From positions 3,253 through 35,835 of the forward strand of contig PLOH01000154.1 of assembly GCA_003142955.1 (NCBI GenBank): a DNA stretch of 32,583 bases. The letters run 5' to 3'. Below, one piece after another: positions 16,857-23,477 of this stretch. The notes beneath the pieces are model-generated. The model was not told the DNA's origin. It saw nothing but the letters and a program-made list of their open reading frames with translations, and did no database searches. Origin of the DNA: Opitutia bacterium (GTDB lineage: Bacteria > Verrucomicrobiota > Verrucomicrobiia > Opitutales > Opitutaceae). How positions within the stretch are numbered: position 1 is the stretch's first letter; each line of letters begins with the position of its first letter. A program made the position numbers and the translations under genes.

Positions 16857-18343
16857 AAACGCCCAACACCCTTTCCAGGCTATACGAGTTCTGTTCTCCC
16901 AAGCTCGACGCTTCGGCACGGGTTGTCGGGATAGCGGCTGACCGGGCCGCGCGGGAAACGATGACGCGATGGCGCGTAAACCGCCTCTTCTGGATCAAAG
17001 ATGCGGTTCTTCCTGCATTGGGCCCCGACCATGGCCAAGGGGCCTCTGCGTCCAGCGAACCGGAGAATCCCGCTTCCCGCTCTTGGTCGGGCGATGTTGA
17101 GGTCGACGTCCGGAGTCCAATTTCTCAGGAGGCTTTCCATGCGATGCCATTTTCGGAGCAGGTCGGTCTTCTTCGCACCTGGGAACCGCAGACTTCAAAC
17201 TGGGACGGCCCCGTACGCGAAGGTCTCGCCGGGATTCTGCAGGAAGAAGTGAGATCACAGCCTTTGCCGTTTTTCGAGGACGCCAGCCAATTCATCGGAC
17301 TCGACCCATTGTATTCAACGGCGCTGATGCGCGGCCTCCTGGAGGGCCTCGACGGAAAGAGGGTTTCGGATTGGCAGTCGCTTTGGGCGCTTGCCCGCTG
17401 GATCCTCGAACAACCCGATGCTGAAACCGAGATTCGCGACGAGTTCAGCGGCCAAATGCAGCTGGGACGGCGCTGGCAGTCCTGCCGGCTGGAAATCGCA
17501 CGGCTGATTGACGCGGCCCTTAATCATAAGCTGGGGCCTCTGCCGCTGAGCGAGCGCGCGTCAGTATGGCAGCTGATCGACGTGCTGACACACGATCCAA
17601 GTCCGTCACTGGTCGACGAGACCCGCGAGGATCAGTGTATCATGCATCCCTTTGCTGTGTCGCTTAACACAGTCCGAGGCTTGGCGGTCCATGCAGTGTT
17701 CTCCTATATCCGTTGGATTCGATCCTTTTCTCCCAAAGAATCTCAAGGCGCCCAGGATCTCAACGATGTGCGAGAAGTTCGTGAGACCCTTGAGGCCATC
17801 CTCGACCCAAGGCTTGAGTCTTCGCTAACGATCCGGAGCGTTCTCGGAGCGAATCTCTCCCGACTCGCCTATTGGGCAGATGCATGGCTTCGCAACCATC
17901 TCGAACAGATTCTGCCGGTCCAAAGCCGGGACGAGCAGTGGAAGACTGCCTGGGAAGCCTTCATTCGGTTTTCATCTTACGAATCAAAATCGTTCGCGCT
18001 CCTTCACCAGCAGTACTCCGTCGCCGTCAACAGAATGTCGCGGACGGTGGCGGCTGGGCATCTCCCTCATGATCCCCGGGTCCGACTCGGCCAACACCTA
18101 GTCCTGTCTTACTGTCGGGGTCTTCTCAACTTCGAACAACCGGGAAACCTGCTTACCGCGTTCTTCGCGCGCGTTTCCAAAACGGTGCGGACAGAGGTTG
18201 TGGCCTATATTGGCGAATCGCTCGCTCAATCGAACCAGACGGTCTCTCCAGAGCAATCCGCGCGCCTGCTTAGGTTGTGGAATTGGTTGGCCCAACACGA
18301 GTGCCCCTCAGGTGGCCCTGGCTTACAGCCTAAAGCCGCCTAA
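16853..18343 (+). CDS. 496-aa helical protein resembling an internal piece of large defence-type NTPases
   Basis: The ATG overlaps the preceding stop (ATGA). There is no signal peptide or membrane segment. From about residue 95 the protein is alpha-helical with many Trp/Arg/Glu and blocks such as VGLLRTWEP (103-111), GLDPLYSTALMRGL (149-162), ARWILEQP, SLNTVRGLAVHAVFSYIRW (270-288) and, near the end, RLLRLWNWL. I recall very similar block orders in the helical part of large (about 1200 aa) ATPases found in bacterial defence islands. This gene has neither their P-loop part nor their extreme C-terminus. The first 90 residues are unlike that family. It may be a remnant or a domain reused as a soluble partner of the coupled membrane protein. 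The family link is from memory and needs a profile search. Confidence 0.6.
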   Translation: MKTPNTLSRLYEFCSPKLDASARVVGIAADRAARETMTRWRVNRLFWIKDAVLPALGPDHGQGASASSEPENPASRSWSGDVEVDVRSPISQEAFHAMPFSEQVGLLRTWEPQTSNWDGPVREGLAGILQEEVRSQPLPFFEDASQFIGLDPLYSTALMRGLLEGLDGKRVSDWQSLWALARWILEQPDAETEIRDEFSGQMQLGRRWQSCRLEIARLIDAALNHKLGPLPLSERASVWQLIDVLTHDPSPSLVDETREDQCIMHPFAVSLNTVRGLAVHAVFSYIRWIRSFSPKESQGAQDLNDVREVRETLEAILDPRLESSLTIRSVLGANLSRLAYWADAWLRNHLEQILPVQSRDEQWKTAWEAFIRFSSYESKSFALLHQQYSVAVNRMSRTVAAGHLPHDPRVRLGQHLVLSYCRGLLNFEQPGNLLTAFFARVSKTVRTEVVAYIGESLAQSNQTVSPEQSARLLRLWNWLAQHECPSGGPGLQPKAA

Positions 18344-18589
18344 TTCGCCGGGAAGGCCAATCGGGCGACCAATCGGTTCACCCGGCGAATCGCCCCAGGA
18401 ACGATGGGCACGTCCGAGTGGGTCCCCCGATTAGATTCGCCGCCAATCGGTCGCTTCGCGGTGAGAGTCCGCGCATGGTGAATCCTACCCAAGGATTGAC
18501 TGGTCATGATGGTGCTGCTGCCGTGCGTGATCCTCGTTCATTTGTCGGCGGCTGACTCCGGCTGAGTGAACGTCCGACTCTGCACCACT
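18344..18589. other. Intergenic region with repeated ATCGG words
   Basis: No gene is recognised. The words CCAATCGG and CACCCGGCGAATCGCC recur in near copies (18357-18455), giving weak direct and inverted repeats. A TTGACT box near 18497 could be a -35 for the 75-aa gene. Confidence 0.35.
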
Positions 18590-18817
18590 ATGGACCGGTT
18601 AACTGTTTTTGGACTCTTTGCCGTCACCGCAATGCTCGTCTGCTACGCTCTTGAGCAGCGCTCCACCTGGTTCATTCTCGCGTTTGCTGCTGCGTGTGTG
18701 TTGGGGTCAGCCTATGGCTTTCTGCAGGGCGCCTGGCCATTCGGACTGGTTGAGGCCGTGTGGTCGGTGGTGGCGCTACGTCGATGGTTGCGAACTATCC
18801 CGCGTGGGCCAGCGTAA
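18590..18817 (+). CDS. 75-aa small membrane protein (intact copy)
   Basis: ATG 18590 is preferred; GTG 18566 would add eight residues. There are two or three hydrophobic stretches (about 3-20, 27-46, 50-62) and the conserved-looking block LGSAYGFLQGAWPFGLVEAVWSVVALRRW cut here as ILAFAAACVLGSAYG, FLQGAWPFGLVEAVW and SVVALRRW. Small proteins with this GAWPFGxVEAxWxxVALRRW ending are, as I recall, widespread in Proteobacteria and other phyla and have no assigned function. A broken copy lies at 7480-7640 between the Kdp clusters. It follows the 496-aa gene after a 246-bp gap and precedes the integrase relic, so it marks the right edge of the Kdp region. Confidence 0.7.
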   Translation: MDRLTVFGLFAVTAMLVCYALEQRSTWFILAFAAACVLGSAYGFLQGAWPFGLVEAVWSVVALRRWLRTIPRGPA

Positions 18818-18834
18818 GTTGACTCTGCGAGGGT

Positions 18835-20090
18835 TTACCCACCAGCAATGGACGGCCCACAACGCGAATCATCATTAGCTCTGCTGCTTGATGCACTCTG
18901 TTGCCATTCATGCCCAGGCATGATCTGCCAAAACACATTCGCCTCTTCCGGGCTCACCAAATTGAGGTAATGCTTCTTTATGATCGCCTCCGAATTGCCC
19001 GCCTGGAGGGCCGTGTCCCCCATGCTACGGAATTTGGCGACATGCATCGAGACGAACTCGTGCCTCAAGGCATCGTGACCGATTGCAAATCTCCTCCGCA
19101 CCTGCACCAACAGATTGCTGGCATTGGGAGGAATAATCGGGAACCGAGCGATCGGATACCGCGTCAGCCACGCGCGGAGGCAAGGCTGGATCATGATCTG
19201 ACGGACGTCCCTTGTTTTCGCCAGCGCTGGGGTAATGCGGATGACGCCGGCCTGGAGATCGATAATCCGCTCTTGGTTTTTCAGTTTCGCGATGCGCGTG
19301 ATCTCCCCGCCGTTAATCGCCGGCCGCAGGCCCGCAAAGGTTGCCAACGCAAAATAGGGCACCAGGCATCCCGGCTCCAGCGGCTTGCGGGGGTTCCCCC
19401 GGTAGGTTTCGAGGAAGGCAAACAGGGCTTTCACTTTCTCGGCTGACAGAATCTCAGGAATTCCCTGGGGAACCTCGAATTTCTCCACGTCCCTCACCGG
19501 ATTGTTGACGATCCATTTTCGGGGCGGCTTTTCGCACCACACGAAAAATGCGTTCAGGTCGGCCCGAAGATTATTCCAGGTCTTGCCGGTCACCCCGCGG
19601 GACTTCAGAAGTCTATAATGTCGCCAGTGCCGATTTCCGAGAGCTTCCTGCTCCCGTGGACACACGCAAAACTCGCGAGCGTGGTTCTATAATCCCGGTA
19701 GGTGGTCCGGCGCAGATGAAGACGGCGCTCATCGAGGAAGAGCGGAATAGAGTCAGCAAAACTCTTCTGGGTGAGAGTATCCCGGAATGTGCGCAGCAAC
19801 CAGTCGGCCGCCAGCACCAGCGAGTAGCGCTCCTGGAGACGTTGGAGCGCCGCTTCAGCATCACGGAGCTGCTCCCCGGAAAGGTGGCTCACGGTTGTGC
19901 GCACCACTTTAGCCTCGTTGAGCGCCTGGATTTCCTTCACGGCTTTGAGCGCTTCGGCGGCCTCCCGGTCGGAAAAGAAGCGGCGATGCCGAGTGCCGTT
20001 GATCCGGCCGTCCACCTTCAACGCATAATAGGTATGTCCGTTGGCCTGCAGCTTCACTTTCCGCACCGAAAAGTAGCTTGTTTTTCTCAT
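18835..20090 (-). pseudogene. Tyrosine recombinase (integrase), inactivated by a frameshift
   Basis: The N-terminal half (20090 down to about 19610) encodes an arm-binding and core-binding region starting MRKTSYFSVRKVKL. It runs into TGA at 19607-19605. The other half continues in a neighbouring frame (KSRGVTGKTWNNLRADLNAFF...) to 18835. One base gained or lost near 19610 joins them into a protein of about 415 residues. Catalytic residues are visible in the second half: Arg in FAGLRP, Lys in LAKTRDVR, HxxR in GHDALRHEF, Asn replacing the third His in AGNSEAIIKKHY, and the Tyr nucleophile. Integrases with GNS at that place are common, so only the frameshift looks disabling. A sequencing error is possible. 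It probably mobilised the segment ending at the tRNA fragment at 22.2 kb. Confidence 0.85.
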
Positions 20091-20132
20091 TATAGCCCAC
20101 GCTAATGGGCCATAAAAGGCTCGATTTCATGG

Positions 20133-20144
20133 CGTCATAGGTAA
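20133..20144 (-). repeat. 12-mer shared with the att-adjacent inverted repeat (TTACCTATGACG)
   Basis: CGTCATAGGTAA, read as TTACCTATGACG on the minus strand, lies 43 bp upstream of the integrase start. The same 12 bases occur at 22174-22185 next to the tRNA fragment. This is typical of arm-type binding sites of tyrosine integrases. Confidence 0.45.
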
Positions 20145-20152
20145 AAGCAATA

Positions 20153-20183
20153 GATATCACGGGTATTCGAAACCGGTGATATC
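20153..20183. repeat. Inverted repeat upstream of the integrase
   Basis: GATATCAC and GTGATATC form 8-bp perfect arms around a 15-nt spacer. The site may be an operator for the integrase or part of the recombination region. No gene is seen between 20091 and 20346. Confidence 0.4.
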
Positions 20184-20346
20184 TGCAAAAAGTCGCTATC
20201 TGGCTCTCGCAACATTCGCCACTACTTGACCTTCAACGGTTAGTCCATCGCGATAGGCCCGTGACAGCACTGGGCACATTGCCGCACGGACATCCTTCGG
20301 ATCGCTGCGTGGAGTTTGACGCGGTCGATCGGGGCCGCCGGAGGAA

Positions 20347-21240
20347 TCATGTTGATGGCAGCGGAATAGCTGCCGGCTCCAGGTGATACGTCGTTGTCTC
20401 ACGTCCCTTCGGACGAGCAGGCGCACAGCGCGCGAGAATGACCCTCCATCCGTTCCGCATACTGGCGGCGTCCCTGACGATGCTCGCAACCTCAGCAGAG
20501 TCAGCATGCACGTCTGAAATGCGAACATTTGCCGCGAATTCATCGGCAAGTCGCCGACGGTCGGCTGGGCCATCGGCGCATTCGAGAATCCGCGAATAGG
20601 CCTCGCAGCTGTAGGCAAAGGTCTCGCGCTTCCCGAAGGCGATATCGAGAAGCCATTCGCGCCTCCGTTTCTCCGGCAATCCTATCGTGCGCCTCTTGCA
20701 GTTGTGGAATACATGAGCGGCCTCATGCACGATGAAGTCTGCAAAAAGGTTGTCCTCGTGAAAATAGGCCGGCGAGACATAGGACGTCATGTGTTCGTTC
20801 AGGCCGACGATGGGCTCGGCCTCATCGCCCAAGAGCGGACCGCCCAGACTTTCGAGGTAAAGATTGGCGACCGTCCATACTGTGCTGATGGAATCATGCT
20901 CTAAGATGATGGCATTGATGTTGTCGCTTGTGACGAAGAGAACCGAGCGCTCCAGAACGGCAAGGACTGCATCCCTTTCTGTACGCGGAAAGAAGCCGTT
21001 GACCATGGGTGTTACCTTTCGGCGCGTGAGCGCGACCATGTCGCCAGTCGGCATCGACGCGTGGGTGCGCCCGCCCGCCAAGCGTTTGACATCGCTGCCC
21101 AGTGCTTCGCGGAGCTCCCGGCAGGCGCGCTGCCCGCGCTCGATGATATCGCCAGGCCACGCACGATAGAGGGGGTCGGCATCGCCGGTCCGGAGATACC
21201 GCTCGATTTCCACAGAGATGGGTTCTCGCATGTGGTCCAT
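20347..21240 (-). CDS. Putative zinc metallopeptidase-like protein (HEAAH)
   Basis: This is a 297-residue soluble protein with ATG 21240. The segment DFIVHEAAHVFHN carries HEAAH at residues 172-176, the HExxH zinc and catalytic signature. A third ligand could be Glu207 or Glu213 in ETFAYSCEAYSR, 31-37 residues later, as in gluzincins. No signal peptide or membrane segment is seen, so it would act in the cytoplasm. I do not recognise the family. It lies between the integrase and a toxin-antitoxin pair and is probably cargo of the mobile element. An ImmA-like role (cleaving a regulator) is possible, but no partner repressor is seen. Confidence 0.65.
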   Translation of the reverse strand: MDHMREPISVEIERYLRTGDADPLYRAWPGDIIERGQRACRELREALGSDVKRLAGGRTHASMPTGDMVALTRRKVTPMVNGFFPRTERDAVLAVLERSVLFVTSDNINAIILEHDSISTVWTVANLYLESLGGPLLGDEAEPIVGLNEHMTSYVSPAYFHEDNLFADFIVHEAAHVFHNCKRRTIGLPEKRRREWLLDIAFGKRETFAYSCEAYSRILECADGPADRRRLADEFAANVRISDVHADSAEVASIVRDAASMRNGWRVILARCAPARPKGRETTTYHLEPAAIPLPST

Positions 21241-21449
21241 GAGCTGACGATAGGAATTGGCCGGGATCGATCACGACCAAAATCCGTTCCGATTACGGGG
21301 GCGACTGTGCTTTAACTGGAATTGGCGATGTTTTCCGCCCGTCGCGCGACAAGAAGGGGAGGGTGGACGACCGGTTCGCTGATCATAGCGTCGTCCCATT
21401 GCAGGTTATCGGTCTTGCACAACGAGCATGTTTGTGCTCCTTTTGTGTC

Positions 21450-21704
21450 ATGTCATCGACAGCCATTCTTCGCACCCGCATCGACCCGCGTCGCAAGGCA
21501 CGCGTCGAGAAGATCCTCGACCAGCTTGGCGTGACGCCCACCCAAGCGGTGAACATGCTGTTTGCCCAGATTGAGCACCGCAAAGCCATTCCGTTTTCGG
21601 TTTCGGTCGAGGACGACCGCGATGTCGTGCCACCCATTGAGCACGTCGCGCGGGTGTGGAACGAACTGGACCAGGAAGATTTCTCGCCGCTAGCCAAGCG
21701 ATGA
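21450..21704 (+). CDS. RelB/DinJ-family antitoxin
   Basis: This 84-residue protein starts at ATG 21450; the frame is open upstream, but that part has no family resemblance. The N-terminus TAILRTRIDPRRKARVEKILDQLGVTPTQAVNMLFAQI is a ribbon-helix-helix of the RelB/DinJ type. It would bind DNA and autoregulate, and the acidic tail (VEDDRDVVPPIEHVARVWNELD) would wrap the toxin. Its stop overlaps the toxin ATG by four bases. The partner is MazF-like, not the usual RelE/YafQ. Confidence 0.85.
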   Translation: MSSTAILRTRIDPRRKARVEKILDQLGVTPTQAVNMLFAQIEHRKAIPFSVSVEDDRDVVPPIEHVARVWNELDQEDFSPLAKR

Positions 21705-22018
21705 ATCCTTTACCCGGTGAGTTGTATCTGGTGGACCTCGGCATGGCGGGGAAAGTCCGACCCGCCATCGTTGTTTCTCGGGAGGATCCCGACAGTCCGA
21801 GAGCGATTGCCCTCTGCGCTCCGCTGACGACGCAGAACCGTGGATCGGCCTATGAGGTCGGTCTCGGGAAGCTGAGAATCCTTGACAAGGAATCCTGGGT
21901 GAACGTGCAAGGCTTGATGGCTATAGGCCACGAAAAGCTGATCCGTCGCCTCGGTCGGATCAGTTCGTCACAGCTTGAGCAGGTGAAGACTTCGCTGCGT
22001 TATGCGCTCGATTTGTAG
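21701..22018 (+). CDS. MazF/PemK-type endoribonuclease toxin
   Basis: This is a 105-residue product starting at ATG 21701, coupled to the antitoxin by ATGA overlap. It shows the PemK/MazF fold signature: PGELYLVDLGMAGKVRPAIVVSRE, a central CAPLTTQNRG, then SWVNVQGLMAIGHEKLIRRLGRIS. MazF toxins cut mRNA at short motifs. The conserved Arg in KVRPAIVV and the Thr in PLTTQ expected for catalysis are present. The pair probably stabilises the mobile element. Confidence 0.88.
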   Translation: MNPLPGELYLVDLGMAGKVRPAIVVSREDPDSPRAIALCAPLTTQNRGSAYEVGLGKLRILDKESWVNVQGLMAIGHEKLIRRLGRISSSQLEQVKTSLRYALDL

Positions 22019-22146
22019 TGAATGCGGTGATTCGGACGTCGAGCTTTGTATCGAACACTCCTTTGCGATCGAATCGATCAAGAAAATGAGCCGACCACGG
22101 AAATAGTCACTGTCCAAACACTGTCCATTTTGACCTCGTCCAGCCT

Positions 22147-22166
22147 CGTCTGATACCGTCTGATAC
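22147..22166. repeat. Tandem 10-bp repeat near the att site
   Basis: CGTCTGATAC occurs twice in exact tandem (22147-22156, 22157-22166), just before the inverted repeat and tRNA fragment. It may be part of the recombinase binding region. Confidence 0.4.
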
Positions 22167-22173
22167 CGTACCC

Positions 22174-22203
22174 TTACCTATGACGTAATTTGTTCATAGG
22201 TAA
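22174..22203. repeat. 10-bp inverted repeat next to the tRNA fragment
   Basis: TTACCTATGA and TCATAGGTAA are perfect arms with a 10-nt spacer. The left arm plus two bases equals the 12-mer found upstream of the integrase. The arrangement fits integrase or excisionase binding sites beside an attachment core. Confidence 0.5.
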
Positions 22204-22206
22204 TTT

Positions 22207-22257
22207 GTTAGGCTCATAACCTGAAGGTCGTTGGTTCAAATCCAACCCCTGCACCCA
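22207..22257 (+). tRNA. 3' half of tRNA-Met(CAT): probable attachment site
   Basis: The segment contains an anticodon loop CTCATAA (CAT at 22215-22217) in its stem, the variable region, a T arm GTTGG-TTCAAAT-CCAAC (22230-22246), the acceptor strand CCCTGCA, a discriminator base and encoded CCA (22255-22257). The 5' half is missing: no TGCAGGG acceptor strand or D arm lies upstream, where the DNA is repeats. A tRNA 3' end without its 5' end is the usual product of integration into a tRNA gene. The element should then lie to the left, with the rebuilt tRNA at its far end. No second copy is seen in the window. Confidence 0.7.
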
Positions 22258-22262
22258 ATTTT

Positions 22263-22294
22263 AGGCCTTTGGACACGCTCCAAGGGCCTTTTTT
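22263..22294 (+). terminator. Intrinsic terminator after the tRNA fragment
   Basis: AGGCCTTTGGA and TCCAAGGGCCT form an 11-bp stem with one G-U pair around the loop CACGC, followed by a run of six Ts. This is a textbook Rho-independent terminator. It is presumably the original terminator of the tRNA gene, showing that the right flank is ancestral chromosome. Confidence 0.85.
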
Positions 22295-22430
22295 GTAGCT
22301 ACTTACGGGGAATTCGTCGGCAAAGTCCGGAAAGGCGGACTCTGGCGGACAATGGCGGATTCTGGCGGAAGGTTACCACAGAAGGGGCCACAGGTTTGGA
22401 TTTCGGGGTGGTGTGGTTGGTATCAGCTCC

Positions 22431-22853
22431 TTACGACTGTTCGGCCTGCGATGAGCGGTTTCGCGACCAATTTGGCAGCCATTGGCAAAAGGTAACTGAG
22501 TGGTCCTTGGCTATCGCCTCCTCGACTGCCTTGCGGGCCATGGGATTCGTCTGTGTAGGCTCAAAGCGCTTCCTCTCCAAACGGTAAGTGATGTCACCAA
22601 TCTTTGCAGAAACATGGTCTATCGCAGCATTCTGCATTTTCGCCATCACTTCGCTTATCAAGATCCGCATTCCCTCGACGCTGAGCACGTTTGCCGCGCC
22701 AAGCTCCTCGACCAAAATCCGCTGAATCGCGGGTGCTGAAACAAGATAACTTTCAATGTAGTCCAGGGGCCACACAAGCAACGGCCACACACTCCTCTTT
22801 ACAAGTGGGTCTAGGCGCGCCGCGTATTGGCGTTGGTCAGTTTGGCGAACCAC
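22431..22853 (-). CDS. Uncharacterised small protein, possibly a fragment
   Basis: An open frame of up to 140 residues. The middle (YIESYLVSAPAIQRILVEELGAANVLSVEGMRILISEVMAKMQ, with a long helical pattern) looks coding, while both ends look less so. It overlaps the tail of the integrase stub at 22811-22942 in another frame. No family is recognised. It sits in a region of decayed mobile genes and may be a leftover. Confidence 0.35.
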   Translation of the reverse strand: MVRQTDQRQYAARLDPLVKRSVWPLLVWPLDYIESYLVSAPAIQRILVEELGAANVLSVEGMRILISEVMAKMQNAAIDHVSAKIGDITYRLERKRFEPTQTNPMARKAVEEAIAKDHSVTFCQWLPNWSRNRSSQAEQS

Positions 22854-22942
22854 TCCACCTCGGGCGGAACCGAGGAAAGCTCGGAAAACTGGGCCTCGCT
22901 CAGCTTCCGGGTCGCCTGTACGGCCAATTCGCCACTTCCCAT
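22811..22942 (-). pseudogene. N-terminal stub of a second integrase
   Basis: A 43-residue frame from ATG 22942 to TAG 22811 reads LSEAQFSELSSVPPEVEWFAKLTNANTRRA (quoted blocks: LSEAQF, PPEVEWFA, TNANTRRA). The block EWFA.(L/I)TN..TRRAY is typical of the core-binding domain of phage-type integrases, and the frame stops exactly where TRRAY should continue. The catalytic domain is absent downstream. A second, older insertion next to the same tRNA site is the likely origin. Confidence 0.55.
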
Positions 22943-23008
22943 CCCGCTTCGTCAGCCCAGGTCCGAAATCAGGTCAACGTCTGATAACGTATTTTATCAG
23001 GACCTCTC

Positions 23009-23298
23009 GATCCTTGGCCGCCAGAGGAAAGGACCTATGTCATTTTCACCGGATTCAATCGAAGCGACGGATTCGGCAGCGCAGACATGTCCATCAGTTT
23101 TCGCGCGAAAGACGGTTCGTGGGCGGTCCCCCAGCACCTCGGGCATGAATTCAACACCGTCGAAGGAGAGGGCCCGATATCATTCTCGCCGGACGGCAAA
23201 GATCTCTTCTTTAGCCGGTATCAGGCGACGGGGCGGGCCGTGTATGGGTCGATGTGAAAGCGTTGGAAAAATACAGGCCAGAGCCCGCGGGGAAATGA
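23009..23298 (+). pseudogene. C-terminal remnant of a PD40/TolB-like beta-propeller protein
   Basis: The frame from 23009 encodes DPWPPEERTYVIFTGFNRSD followed by GFGSADMSISFRAKDGSW and ISFSPDGKDLFFSRY. These are blade motifs of PD40/WD40-like proteins (SxDGK.LFFSS). Near 23243 the frame shifts, and WVDVKALEKYRPEP to TGA 23298 completes the usual end of such proteins. A stop lies just upstream (22985-22987) and no start is seen, so only the last two or three blades survive. Confidence 0.6.
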
Positions 23299-23477
23299 CG
23301 CGAACCCCGCACTCCGGCAGGTAACTGGATCCAATCGAGCCATATGGTATTCCGACACGCCTGGTGTGAACTGCGGCGGCGCAAAGCGCGGACCCTGGTC
23401 ACCGTGCTTGGTCACCATGCTGGAATTGCGCGCATACGATAATGAGCTTCGCCGCCGCCGCACGGCGCGGGAGTGCG

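Noticed and set aside
19605-19612. Programmed frameshift in the integrase
   Set aside because: No slippery run or stimulating structure is seen; a simple mutation or sequencing error is more likely.
22182-22257. Complete tRNA gene
   Set aside because: The 5' acceptor strand and D arm are absent; only the part from the anticodon arm onward is tRNA-like.
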